DNA of 64,000 bases from Emiliania huxleyi CCMP1516. Its lineage: Eukaryota > Haptophyta > Isochrysidales > Noelaerhabdaceae. The position numbers and the translations under genes are program-made. The stretch is from positions 328,647 through 392,646 of the forward strand of contig NW_005195301.1 of the NCBI RefSeq assembly GCF_000372725.1, in the 5' to 3' direction. The first letter of the stretch is position 1; each line of letters begins with the position of its first letter. A model generated the notes under the pieces. The model did no database searches and was not told the DNA's origin. It saw nothing but the letters and a program-made list of their open reading frames with translations. Shown here piece by piece: positions 30,578-41,116 of this stretch.

Positions 30578-32038
30578 CTACCCATCCGCGCGGCGCCGGG
30601 ATCTGGTGCGACCCTGGTCAGTGGTCACTTGGACACTTCCGCTCGTCGGCGTCGGCGCGTCGCACGCGAAGCACAAACGCCTCAGCGCTGCCGACGCGGC
30701 AATGATACACGAGTTGGACTCCGGGCAAGCCCGCCGCCGCCGCGAAGGCAAACGCATTCCCAATCCAACACATCGTCGCGGCCTAATGTTTTGCGAGGGG
30801 CGGTGGGCGAGGTGGGTCGGCCAGTGCCTCCGGGGGCAGCACGCGCTTCGCGCCGGGAACTCGCGAACGACACACTCCAGAATCCGGGCGCCGTCCTCAT
30901 CGCCGCCAATATGCTTGCCCCAAGGAGGGTTGGAGACGATTACGTCGGGCGGGTCCTCTCGGTGCGGAAACGGCGCCAGAGCGTCGTGTTGCGCGACCTC
31001 CGCCGCCACGCCCAGGAAGTCGAGGTTTTCGCGCGCGCGGCATACGAAATCGTCGCGCAAGTCCGAGCCGCGGCATGCCAAGCCAAGCGCGGCCCCAGCC
31101 GCGAGCACCGTCCCGGACCCGCAGCAGGGGTCGAGCAGCCGCAGCGGCCGGCGAGCCACCACCTCCCCGCCGGCTGCGCGGTGGACGTTCGCAGCGATGC
31201 TCACTGCGGCTGAGGCGATGAGCGGCTCCAGGCTCGCAGAGAAGGCGAACGGCCGGTGCTCCCAGCAGCCAACCCAGGGGGGGAGGGAGAGGGGAGGGGG
31301 CGATGGGCGCCGCGCCACGCCGACGGCGCAGGCACGCTCGAGCGGCATCTCGCGGCAGAGGAAGAGCGCACGTTTGGTCTCGAGCAGCACAAACTTGTCG
31401 CACTCGGCCGCCAACGCTGCGACGTCGGCATCGTCTTCCGCGCGCGGAGCGGTGAAGCCCGCGCCGAGAATGGAGGAGAGGCCGATGGCAAGGGAGGGCG
31501 CGTTGGTCAGCTCTGTCCAAGGAGCAAGGTTGAGATCCCCGCCCGGATGGTGCGCCTCGTGGCGGAGAGACCAGCATGCGTGGCTGCGGGCGGGCGGCGC
31601 GGCGCGCACTCGTTCGAGCAGCGAGGATGGCGTCGCCGCGCAGTGGACCATTGAGAGGCGCAGCCTCACGCCGCCGAGGCGCGGGATGTGGTGCGCGAGC
31701 AGCGCGCCGGCGCTCGGCTCGTCGCCGGCTCCGCGGAGGACCCATAGCCCTCCTCCGAGCGGCGCGAGCAAACGCTCGGGCAGTGCCACCAGGCGGGCAG
31801 CGGCGCGGAGCTCCTCAGAGAAGAGTGCCGAGTTGCGCAGCGCCGACCGCAGCACGAGCAGGTGTCCGCCACTGGAGCATTCACGCAGCAGCGCGTCCTG
31901 CTCCAGGAGGTCCCGCTCTGCCCACGCCCCGGCCGATAGAGTGGCAGCTGCGGCCGAGGCCTTCGCGGCGCCCTTCGCCGCAGCCTTTTCGAGCCCCTTC
32001 CGGTGCCTCAGCTCGGCCTCGGCAGGGTCCACATACAT
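30578..32038 (-). CDS. SAM-dependent N2-guanine tRNA methyltransferase-like protein (TRMT11/Trm14 type)
   Basis: Up to 486 residues from the ATG at 32038. The catalytic half has LLDPCCGSGTVLAAGAALG (SAM-binding motif I with the Cys-Gly-Ser-Gly typical of RNA N2-G methyltransferases), GSDLRDDFVCRARENL and the catalytic DVIVSNPPWG (NPPY-type motif IV with Trp). Upstream, FVLLETKRALFLCRE and WEHRPFAFSASLEP match the approach segment of this family. No clear THUMP domain is recognisable in the first 200 residues. After REFPARS the sequence loses family likeness, so an intron probably begins near 30850 and the true C-terminal exon may lie further left. An open plus-strand frame of 634 codons over the same DNA is a shadow. 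Confidence 0.75.
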   Translation of the reverse strand: MYVDPAEAELRHRKGLEKAAAKGAAKASAAAATLSAGAWAERDLLEQDALLRECSSGGHLLVLRSALRNSALFSEELRAAARLVALPERLLAPLGGGLWVLRGAGDEPSAGALLAHHIPRLGGVRLRLSMVHCAATPSSLLERVRAAPPARSHACWSLRHEAHHPGGDLNLAPWTELTNAPSLAIGLSSILGAGFTAPRAEDDADVAALAAECDKFVLLETKRALFLCREMPLERACAVGVARRPSPPPLSLPPWVGCWEHRPFAFSASLEPLIASAAVSIAANVHRAAGGEVVARRPLRLLDPCCGSGTVLAAGAALGLACRGSDLRDDFVCRARENLDFLGVAAEVAQHDALAPFPHREDPPDVIVSNPPWGKHIGGDEDGARILECVVREFPARSACCPRRHWPTHLAHRPSQNIRPRRCVGLGMRLPSRRRRACPESNSCIIAASAALRRLCFACDAPTPTSGSVQVTTDQGRTRSRRRADG

Positions 32039-32215
32039 AGGCGCGTGGTGTTGGATGGTGTGGATAGAGAAGGGTCTCTCGAGGTTCTCGAGCTGATATG
32101 CTTTGGCGGCTCCGGCCCTCGCGGCTCCAACGCGAATAGAAAAAGAAGCCCGGGGTTTTTTACTTTTTCTGTGTGGTGAAGGGTTGAAACACTAAGAAGA
32201 AAATCGACAATCCTA

Positions 32216-32650
32216 GCGAGGAGAATGACATATTCGACACCCTCGAAGACCATCTCGGCTACGGTTCCGACTCCGGCTTCGGCTGGTAGTCGACAAGCTG
32301 CCGAGCCCAAATCACTCTCTCTGCCACATTTCTTGAAGAAGAGTATACCTTCTACTGGGATGGCAGCTCGGCCGACAAGGTCGCAAGGCGCGCTACCTAC
32401 CCGACGCTCGAGCACGACGACCACGACCCCGGCCCCCTCGCAGAGCGCATCAGGCGCGACAAGCGCGAGCGGTCCGACCGCTCCTCCGACGACTCCTCCT
32501 CCGACCGCGACTCATGCGGCACCGGCTCCACTAGCGAGGCGAATGACATATTCGACACCCTCGAAGACCATCTCGGCTACGGTTCCGACTCCGGCTCCGG
32601 CTGGTAGTCGACAAGCTGCCGAGCGCAAATCACTCTGTGTGACACATTTC
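32216..32650 (+). repeat. Direct repeat pair R6
   Basis: About 115 bp at 32216-32335 recurs at 32532-32650 (AATGACATATTCGACACCCT ... GACAAGCTGCCGAGC ... CATTTCTTG). In both, one frame reads ENDIFDTLEDHLGYGSDSG then W and a stop, so the unit could be a duplicated coding tail. Related shorter pieces occur at 33105-33215 and inverted at 56855-56925. CTTCTAAAAATCTCTCTC is repeated twice at 32655-32700. Confidence 0.7.
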
Positions 32651-32734
32651 TTGTTGGCTTCTAAAAATCTCTCTCTCATTTCTTGTTGGCTTCTAAAAAT
32701 CTAATACAAGGGAATAAGGGAAAAAAGAAACAAA

Positions 32735-32856
32735 GAAAACAGACAGGCCAGACGAGGGACGATGGGGGGAGGACAGGGTCCCTACTCGAGGTCCCTACCT
32801 GCACGAGCAGGATTGGGAAGGACGATCAGGGACACAGGGGAACGGGAGTGGGGAGC
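32735..32856 (-). repeat. Dispersed repeat R3, copy 3 (inverted)
   Basis: Reverse complement of the R3 family with CTGCACGAGCAGGATTGGGAAGGACGATCAG divergent at a few positions; flanked by AAACAGACAGGCC similar to sequence at 20225-20245. Confidence 0.7.
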
Positions 32857-33240
32857 GCATCGCGACACGGAGGGGGGCTGGGCAGCGTTCACCCACACGA
32901 CAGGGATTTTAAGCGGGTGTTGGGCTTCTAAAAAAAATTCTTGTGAGGGCACCTGCTGAGGGCACCACCTGCGAGCACGCTGCATGGCGCAATCCACCGA
33001 CTCCAGTGCCCCACTCTCACCACCCGTGGCACACCCGTCGGCGCCTTCCGCTTCCGCAATGCGGTCGTCGGAGAGTGGAGAGAGAGATTTTTGAAGGCTA
33101 CGGGACCGGCCCCAGCTTCGGCTGAGGGCTGACAAGCTGAATGAAGAGAGAGAGAGAGACAAGCTGCCGAGCGCCCAGATCACGCACGAGTGAGAGTCGT
33201 GATTTCTTGTTGTCGGCCAGGCCTCCCAAATAGAGAGAGA

Positions 33241-33488
33241 GAGAGATTTTTAGCAATACCAAACAACTCTAACACTCACACGTAATTTGGGGCCTGGAGC
33301 CCTGTTCACGCGCGCGCGCGAGACGTGCAGACAGGGTTGCCAGGTGAGAGCGACTGGCGCGGTTCACGCCTCGCACAACAGAGAGAGAATAGAGAGAGAT
33401 AAGAAAGAAATCACAGGTGGGACAACCTAGAGTGAAACCTGAGTGTTAGAGTTGTTTGGTATTGTTAAGGTATTGCTAAAAATCTCTC
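33241..33488. mobile_element. MITE-like element with terminal inverted repeats
   Basis: The left end (GAGAGAGATTTTTAGCAATACCAAACAACTCTAACACTCA) is the reverse complement of the right end, which reads TGAGTGTTAGAGTTGTTTGG and finishes ATTGCTAAAAATCTCTCTC; the right arm has an extra 11-bp partial duplication (TTAAGGTATTG). About 250 bp, no coding capacity. Part of the interior and one end recur inside the repeat at 19796-19998. The GAGAGAGATTTTTAG end motif is also found alone at about 1175. Confidence 0.8.
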
Positions 33489-33725
33489 TCACACGTGGGC
33501 ATCTCTAGGGATCAGGCGAAGCTGCCCCTGGTGCCTGGAGAGGTAGTCCCCTCGCCCCCTTCCGGAAGAAGTAGAGTGTCCCGAGACTCCCCGATACTAG
33601 TGGCGTAGTAGGATGAGAAATATGAATTCGAGTTGGCTCAGAACAAAAGAAACCGCGCGAGCCGGGCGCCCGGCCGCCGCGTTGTGAGGTTGTGAGGCGC
33701 CCGGGCGTGGCTTACTGCCCCCGCG

Positions 33726-33981
33726 ATGAGGATGAGCGCGTTGGATTGGTGGCGCTTGCACCAGCCATCGAGCCCGCCGCCACCGCCGCCTCCGCCGGAC
33801 TGCTGGGGACCGTGCGCAGGTGCGGGACCGTGCCCTGGCTTCTGTGGTGGGTCGTCCTGCTGCATGACAGGCTGGCAGGCGCTGGGATGCCCAGCTCAAG
33901 CCTGCACTGGCTACCACTGCTGCGTCTCGGGAGTGCCGTTTCCGCCCTCGCCACCGCCCTCGCCGCCGCCGCCGCCGCCGC

Positions 33982-34014
<33 letters not shown>

Positions 34015-34561
34015 CGCCGCCTCCCTCGCCGCTGCCGCCGCCGCTGCCGCCGCCGCTGCCGCCGCCTCCCTCGCCGCTGCCGCCGCCACCGCCGCTGCCG
34101 CCGCCTCCCTCGCCACCACCGCCGTCCTCACCGCCGCCGCCACCCTCGCCGCCGCCGCCGCCCTCGCCGCCGCCGCCGCCACCGCCGCCGCCGAAGCCCC
34201 GTCCACCGCCGCTGCCGCCACCGCCGTCGTTGCCGCCCCTACCCCCGCCATCCCCGCCCCCACCGCCGATGCCGCCCCGGAACTGCTTCTGGGAGTGTGG
34301 CGGGCGGTCTGGGATCTGCCCCAGCTACTGCGGCGTCGGCCGCGCTTGCTGCCGATCGGGCTTCCTCGTCCCCGACCAAACCTCGTGGAGAGTGGCCCTC
34401 GGATGCCCGGCGCTCGTCTCGGGATGCGATGGCTACCACTGCTGCGTGTCAGGCGAGCCCTTTCCACCCTCCCCGCCGCCCTCGCCTCCACCGCCGCCAC
34501 CCCCACCTCCGACCCCACCACCCTCGCCGTTGCCGTCGCTGCCACCGCCCTCGCCGCCGCC

Positions 34562-34599
<38 letters not shown>

Positions 34600-34657
34600 T
34601 GCCGCAGCCACCCCCGTCTACGCCGCCGCCGCCGCCGCCCTCGCCGCCTCCGCCTCC

Positions 34658-34689
<32 letters not shown>

Positions 34690-35187
34690 CACCGCCCTCG
34701 CCGCCTCCGCCTCCACCTCCACCGCTGCCGCCGCCGGCGCCACCGCAGCCACTGCCGTCGCCGCCGCCGCCGCCGCCGTCGCCGCCCCCGACAACTCTGC
34801 GCCCTTCGAGGCCACCAGCCTCACTCAGGCCGCCAGCCGAGCTCGCAACGCTCGGCTTCTACTGCAATGACAACATGCAGGCGAGGGCGGACTCTCGAGT
34901 GCCCAGCAAAGGTCTGGCCCAGCCGCCGGTGCTGCGTGCCCGAAGAAGCCGCGTCGCCGCGCGTTGCTAGCAACGCTGGCGCCTCTGAAGTCGCGATGCT
35001 GCGGGCAGAAGGCCGCCCCCGCGCGACGCACAACTGGGCTGCCGCGGCGGCTGCTCAGGGCGCGGTGGCTTGCGTCGCCCTCGTGCTGGCCGCGGCAGCC
35101 TGGCGACGCCTCTCCCGCCTTCCGCGGGACCATATCACAGGCAAGCGCCCTCGAAGCCCTAGACGACCGAGAAGCGCGCTACTTTGA
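33726..35187 (+). CDS. Proline-rich (HRGP/pherophorin-like) protein with two cysteine modules
   Basis: From ATG 33726. Two similar cysteine modules (about 33797-33935 and 34280-34455) share a C..C.....CP..C......CC pattern and end GYHCCVSG-[VE][13 protein letters not shown]. Each is followed by a long (SPPPPP)n tract, which in algal and plant walls is hydroxylated and glycosylated. The first frame closes at 34970; a neighbouring frame from about 34900 gives VACVALVLAAAAW, a hydrophobic span followed by basic residues and a stop at 35187, so a spliced membrane-anchored form is likely. No N-terminal signal peptide is visible, pointing to a missing first exon. Ala-rich translations of the other frames (GCC repeats) are shadows of the CCG repeats. 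Confidence 0.65.
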
Positions 35188-35641
35188 GGCCAAGTCACTT
35201 TTGGATGCCGATTTGTGATTTGTTGGTTTGTTTATTGTGGTTTGTGCTGCTCGCCTCCTTCTCTCCTATGCCACACCTGCGACCCGTGTCTGTGTGTGTG
35301 TTAGTGTTTTTTCTGCGCGCACATGCCCACTGGCATAGTGCACAGACCACGATCCATCTGGGTTTCGCCTCGGCCGAACGGCCCTCGCGCCCCCGTCCCC
35401 CGACCGCCGTCGAGCGCTTTCTTTTTCTGTGGGCAGTTCAAGAGTCTTTTTAATCTTTAACCCCCGTTTTTCCGTATCACGTATCAGTTGGTGTCACAGG
35501 TAGTGCTCCCGCACGCGCCGCACACGCTCTCCCGCGCTGCGCAGCTGCGCACGTGCACGCACTCGAATCACGATCTGCATGGCGGCGGTTCGTGGGACGC
35601 ACCAATCCAAAAGTCCGCACACCCGCAGGGGGAAGGTGTGG

Positions 35642-37762
35642 TCACGCTACTATGCCTCGACCGCAACGTACCCGCTGCGATTGCTCGATCTCTCGAAGGC
35701 GCATCCGGTGCCGAGCGACCCGCTCCTCGTGCGTGGGGACGTGGTTCTCAAGGTGCTGCTCCTTCATCTCGGCAACGCCGCGCGCGCACGCCTCCCACAG
35801 CGCGGCGTACGGGTCCGGGAGCGCCGCCCACGCCTCTTGGCCGCACGCCATGTCGCCCTCGCTCAGGAGGCACGCGTCGAGGGCCGCCTTTGCCGCCTGT
35901 GGGGAGGGTTCCGAGAAGGTTCCGAACAGGCTGTCCATGCAGGGATCCTGAGGACTTGCCCAAGAGAGCGCAGGATCGCCGCCATGCTCTCAGGCCTCAG
36001 TTCGGCTCGATCTCGGCTCGATCTCGGCTGAATCTCGGCTCGATCTCGGCTAGATCTCGGCTAGATCCCGCCGCGTGGTCGAGCTCGCGCCCGATGCAGA
36101 CGAGCTCCTGCCAGCGGGCAGACGATGTGGAGTGTAGCCGCGGGGGAGCACAAGTGGGCACGGAGACGGCGAAGGCGGTGGAGCGGACGGAAAGGGCGAG
36201 GGGAACGGGGAGGGGGCGGAGGCGACCGTCCGCCGGTCGCCGTGCGTCTCCGCCCAGACCGCCGCCAGGTCCGCCTCGAGACCTACTCGCAATCTCGTTC
36301 CCGTCTGAGACGGCGCCGCACCGCCCTACGCCCGTCTCGCCGCCCTCTTTCGACCCCCGCGAGGCCACGCGTTGCGCTCGACCGCAGCCCACCAGGGCGC
36401 ACCCGGCTCCACCGTGAAGCGAGTGCCTAACGGACAGGCGCACCCCGTTCAGGGGAGGCCCTCCCCCCCTCGACGAGCGCAGCGAGCTGCGGGCTTGCCC
36501 GCGAGAGCCACATGTGCCTGCTGGCTGCACTGCGTCGCAAGCCAGGCGATGCCCTTGACGCGAAGGAGGGCTGCCAGCGCCCCGACGCCGCCGCCCTCTC
36601 CACCTCCGCCGCCGCCGCCCTCGCCGCCGCCCTCGCCGCCGCCGCCGCCCTCGCCGCCGCCCTCGCCGCCGCACCTGCCGCCGCCGCCGCCGCCCTCGCC
36701 GCCGCGCCTGCCGCCTCCGGCGGCGCAAAAGGCGTCGTGCAGCCGCTGCGGGTGGAAGGGCCGCCGCGCAGTGTAGACGAAGGAGGAGATGCCGAACTCG
36801 ACCGTCTCGGGCGCGTGCTCTACAGCCCCGTGACGTGTACTACTCAGAGCGAGCAAGGGCTGCGTGTGCAGCGGAATGCACAGCCGAGTACGTGTCCTCT
36901 CGTGGAGCGCTAGTCGGGATGCTACACGGACCACTAGTCCGCATCTAGCCGCCCTGCCCTTCTCGCGCGCCTCGACCAGCCACTGCGTGTGCTGCTCGGC
37001 CTTGCGGAGGTCGAAGCGCCCCTTGGAGAGGAGGTCGGCGGGGTCGACCTATCCACGGCACGCGGTGTGAAGACGCGCCGTTCACAGCCCTGTCGCGTCA
37101 GCGAGCGGTCTCGAGGGAGCAACACACCTCGCCGTAGCGCGAGCGCAGCAGCTCCGCCGCCGGGTTGACCTTGCGCAGCAGCCGCTCCACGGCGCCCAGC
37201 TGCTGCTCGCTCACGAGGTCCGTCTTGTTGACGAGCAGCACCTACTCTCTCGCGTGATCTTCCCGTGATCTCCGGGGTGTCTCAGGCCGTCTCCCGGCCC
37301 CTCCGTCTTGAGCTGGCGAGCGGGGCACGTCTGCAAACTCGAGCTGGTCGACCATCAGGTTGGCCTATGGGACATGTCTCGGACATGTCGTGGACGTGTC
37401 CTGGACGTGCCCGCCGGCCGACCATCAGGTTCGCCACGCTGCGCAAGTCGCCCACGCCGGCCTGCGGGTGACAGGTGAGCGGCTGATAGGTGAGCGGCTG
37501 CGCCGACAAGCCTGTCCTCGAGGTGGGTCCGTGCAGTGAGGGTCCGTGCTAAGAGAGAGGGAGAGGGGACTGGCAGGGCTGGGTGTGGCGCCGCTCTCGC
37601 CACTGAGCATTCGGAGAGGCTTGCCGCCTCACGATCCTCTCGAGGCTCTACCCAGTTCTACTCGCCCAGCGACAAGTGAGCGGGTGACGGGCGAGCGGGT
37701 GACAAGTGAGAGGTGAGTGCGTGCGGTGTGTGTGTGTGTGTGTGCGTGTGTGTGCGTGTGTG

Positions 37763-37861
<99 letters not shown>

Positions 37862-37873
37862 TGTGTGTGTGTG

Positions 37874-37949
<76 letters not shown>

Positions 37950-39616
37950 GGTTCGCAAGGCTCAAGCCCCCAGCTTTACTCGCCCGCCTGCCAGCCGCGG
38001 TCGACCAGCGCGTCGACAGCACGCAACTGGTCGAAGACGGAGGCGGCATCGACGACGGTGACCAGGTTGTGCAAGCTCGCGACGTCGCCCAAGCTGGCGC
38101 CCGTCGCCTCGTCCTTGAAGGCGAACGTCTCTGCGACGGGCAGCGGCTCCTATGTGAAAAGGGTCAGGATGTGTGAGCACCCCGTCTCGCGCAGTGGACT
38201 CGGAGCATCGCGCGAATACAAGGCGCTACGACCACGGCTGATCACAGCCGCAGCCGAATCCGTGTCCTCTCGACTGCCAACGGACTCCACGGGTCTGCAC
38301 TCCGCATCTAGTTTAGCGGCTCCGAGATGCCCGACGACTCGACGAGGACCTGCGTGCGGGGGAGGGGAGGGGAGCTCATAACTCCTCCGCACACGGGATC
38401 GTGGGCAGGACGAGTGGGCCGAGGCGGGCTGGCGGAGCCTGTGGCGGCAGTGCCTCGCGAGGAAGGGAACGGCTTGAGAGGGGCGGGACCGATGCAAGTG
38501 CGAGGGGCGGGCAGGTGGGCGGCGAGATTCGCACGTGGTCGAAGCGATGCTCGGCCGCGAGCGACGAGAGCGAGGCCAGCAGGTCCTCGCGCAGCGTGCA
38601 GCAGATGCAGCCGTTGGAGAGCTCAACCATCTTCTCCTCCGCCTTGAGGACGCCTCCCTGCCGCAGCAGCGCCGCGTCGACGTTGACCGAGGCCATATCG
38701 TTGACCACCACCTGGATGAGATAGGTGCGAGATGTGCACTGCCATGAGCTTGGGGCTTGGGGCAAGGGCTAGAGCTCACCGCGATGCGAACGCCCGCCCG
38801 ATTCTGCAGCAGGTGCTTCAGCAACGTCGTCTTGCCCGCGCCGAGGAAGCCGGATAGCACCGTCACCGGCAGCGGCGGCGCGGACCCGTGCTCGGACCGG
38901 GTACGCGGCAGCGGCGGTGGCAACAGCGGTGGCGTCAGCGGCGGCGGCTCGGGCGGCTCGAAAAGGCCCAGCAGCTCCAGCTGGTTGAGCAGCTCCGCGA
39001 CCTGGCCTTGCTCGCCGCGGTACTTGCTCACCGCCCCACGCCCGTTCTCCACCACGTCCTGCAGCGCCGCCAGCGCGCCCGGGTGCTTCTGCGCAGAGTG
39101 CAGCGCCGCCAGCGCACCGGGATGGCCTCGGGCGGCCTTCAGCAGCGCCTCCATCCCCGACGTCAGACCGAGGATCTCCACCTCGGCGTGGGAGGCCAGC
39201 AGCCTCTGCTCTTCGGCGCGGCTGAGCGGCTCGAGCTTCTGGCACGGGTGCTCGACGAGGTGTCTGCTGCCGCTCCGCACCTGCAGCCAGTCGAGCGCGA
39301 CCGGCGAGCCCAACTCGAGCGAGGCGACAACAGCCGCGATGCTCCCCTCCGCCTCCTCGGCAAACCGCGCCGTCTGCGCTGCGGCGCGGCCGACGGCGAT
39401 CGACCACTCCTTCTGCGGCGGGTCTCCGTGGGTGAGCGAGAGCTGAGCGTAGCGGAGGTAGTGCTTGACGCCAAAGACGGCGGTGCCTCTCGTGAGCGAG
39501 ACCAGGCTCGCGATCGTGCTGTGAGCGGAGAGCACCTCGTTGGCGCTGGCATCCTCCGGAGAATCGGCGGCCTCCATGTAGCGGAGGTACCTCGCGCTGG
39601 ACGTGGCGTACAGCAT
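35642..39616 (-). CDS. CobW/COG0523-type G3E GTPase (metal chaperone), at least 11 exons
   Basis: Minus strand; clear exons are 39616-38780, 38711-38535, 38349-38323, 38149-37988, 37461-37435, 37364-37329, 37241-37128, 37048 to about 36930, about 36830-36450, about 36440-36340, about 36300-36070 and 35938-35642. Motifs in order: [12 protein letters not shown] (P-loop), [20 protein letters not shown] (the CxCC metal site), VLVESSGIS then [39 protein letters not shown] (NKxD), [13 protein letters not shown], then the CobW C-terminal domain with [44 protein letters not shown] and [13 protein letters not shown] 240-residue N-terminal extension (mostly helical) precedes the GTPase. A Gly/Glu-rich insert (about 36600-36720) interrupts the C-terminal domain. 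Family members deliver zinc or other metals using GTP. Several introns are GC-AG and one appears GA-AG. Confidence 0.88.
37731..37947. repeat. (GT)n microsatellite inside a CobW intron
   Basis: About 215 bp of almost pure TG repeats (CA on the coding strand), with a few TGCG and TGATG interruptions, in the 526-bp intron 37462-37987. Confidence 0.97.
38150..38322 (-). other. Putative GA-AG intron in the CobW gene
   Basis: On the minus strand the exon ends GGCATCTCG, the intron would start GAGCCGCTAAAC and end TTCACATAG, and the next exon starts GAGCCGCTGCCC. GGAGCCGCT is present at both ends. No GT or GC donor with an AG acceptor can produce the conserved [12 protein letters not shown] join. 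Confidence 0.6.
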
Positions 39617-40205
39617 ATGTGTGTGTATGCAGAGCGCGGCAGAGCGGCACCGTGGCCTGGACGTGTATATGCTCTCCCTCCTGCAGCGCTGCAGGTGTGC
39701 TTAGCTTGTGCTGAGTGCAGCACGCCTGGAAGAGAAATGCAAAAGTCGGCCGTCGTGCGCGTGTCTGGTGTTTATTAGCTCCGAGTAGAGGGGGCGCTCC
39801 GCTGCTAGGGGAAACCTGGAGCGCGGACTAACCCTCGGGGACCCGTGTTTACTTTAAGGCGGCCCTTGCCCTGCGAACGCGCACCCCCGGGGCTAGGGCT
39901 CTCTAGCCCGTAACCCGATGCCAATCATCCGGCCCGCTGGGTGCGCTTCTTAGCGCCCCGGCCCTGATTCGCGATGCGGTTAGCGAGGTACTTCCATCCA
40001 GCCTGCTGTGGGAACAGCTGACGCAGTCTCGCCGAGGCTTCTCGGGTTTTAGGTTTGTTGTTGGCAAAACAAGACACAGAGCTCACACAGAATCACGCCT
40101 CTCTGGTTGACTCGGCCAGACAAAACCCCGAGAGGCGTGGGAGTACCTCAAAAGTTCACGCCCGCCAGCCGAAGGGACGGAGAGCGTCCGCCTTGGCGAC
40201 CCCAG
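39617..40205. other. Spacer upstream of the NLR locus
   Basis: No recognised gene. Contains the shared 5' region of CobW (minus) and the first duplicated gene (plus). CTCGGGGACCC and AGGCTTCTCGGGTTTTAGG type words give no known RNA fold. Confidence 0.4.
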
Positions 40206-40914
40206 ATGATACTCTCCCTGGCAGCCTGCCAGCCCCGCCTCGGGTCGGCTCCCATCGCACCTCGCGCGAAAGCTGCAGTGTGCAGTGTGGCAGAGCCCGC
40301 GCCGCAGTCGGCGCTAGTCAGCGGCAGTGCAGACCACACCAACGCTCGTGCTGCGCTCGTCACAGCGATAACGGCCCATCGCCCGCGCGCGGCGGCAGCG
40401 GCGAGGGGCAGGGCGGCCAGCCTCGCCGGAAACGCGAGCAGCACGATCCTGGCTGCGGGCGGTGCGGCTTGCCTTGCAGCGGCCTACCCGCCGGCGCGTC
40501 GAGCGCGCGAGGCAGCGCTGGCTTACGGAACGGCGCGACTCGCGCTGGCCTTTGCGAGGCGCGACCCCGACCCGAGGCGCCTCGTCCGCATCGACGAGGC
40601 GGCCGTCCACGCAGCCTCCGCCGTGCGCGAGGGCTGGGGTGCGGCGCGGCTCACGGCACTCGGGGCGGCGATGGCGGCGGTCAGCGGCGGCACGGTGGTG
40701 GAGCTCACCGCGGCCGCCGCCCACCGCCGGCTCGGCCGCAATGGCGCGGCGCCACCGCCCGTCGCTCGGCATGGTCGGAGAGGAGCAGCCGCGATGGAAA
40801 GAGAAGGCGTAGGCAGCACGGGCGAGCAGCCGGCAGCGACAGGACGAGCAGCCACCTCCGCAGACCACCTCTCCTCCCCCGAGGATGCCTCCGCGACCTC
40901 GCACGCCGCCCGAC
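40206..40914 (+). CDS. Membrane-protein gene, copy 1 (truncated by assembly gap)
   Basis: From ATG 40206 (MILSLAACQPRLG). Almost identical to 45402-46110 over more than 700 bp; I found a single substitution (Ser versus Pro at residue 14). It ends in the N run at 40915, so the C-terminal transmembrane part is not visible. The N-terminal 100 residues are Ala/Arg-rich with few acids. Function unknown. Confidence 0.6.
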
Positions 40915-41116
40915 NNNNNNNNNNNNNNNNNNNNNNNNNNNNNNNNNNNNNNNNNNNNNNNNNNNNNNNNNNNNNNNNNNNNNNNNNNNNNNNNNNNNNN
41001 NNNNNNNNNNNNNNNNNNNNNNNNNNNNNNNNNNNNNNNNNNNNNNNNNNNNNNNNNNNNNNNNNNNNNNNNNNNNNNNNNNNNNNNNNNNNNNNNNNNN
41101 NNNNNNNNNNNNNNNN
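40915..41116. other. Assembly gap (N)
   Basis: Run of undetermined bases next to a near-identical duplication, a likely place for a collapsed or misjoined repeat. Confidence 0.99.

Noticed and set aside
30192-32096. 634-codon plus-strand frame
   Set aside because: Antisense to the methyltransferase motifs over most of its length; only the first 120 codons, Cys-rich, were kept as a weak candidate.
33692-34870. Poly-Ala frames over the proline-rich gene on both strands
   Set aside because: GCC/GCG readings of CCG repeats; only the SPPPP frame has the duplicated cysteine modules.
37629-38049. (VC)n and (TH)n open frames at the GT repeat
   Set aside because: Translation of a microsatellite inside a CobW intron.
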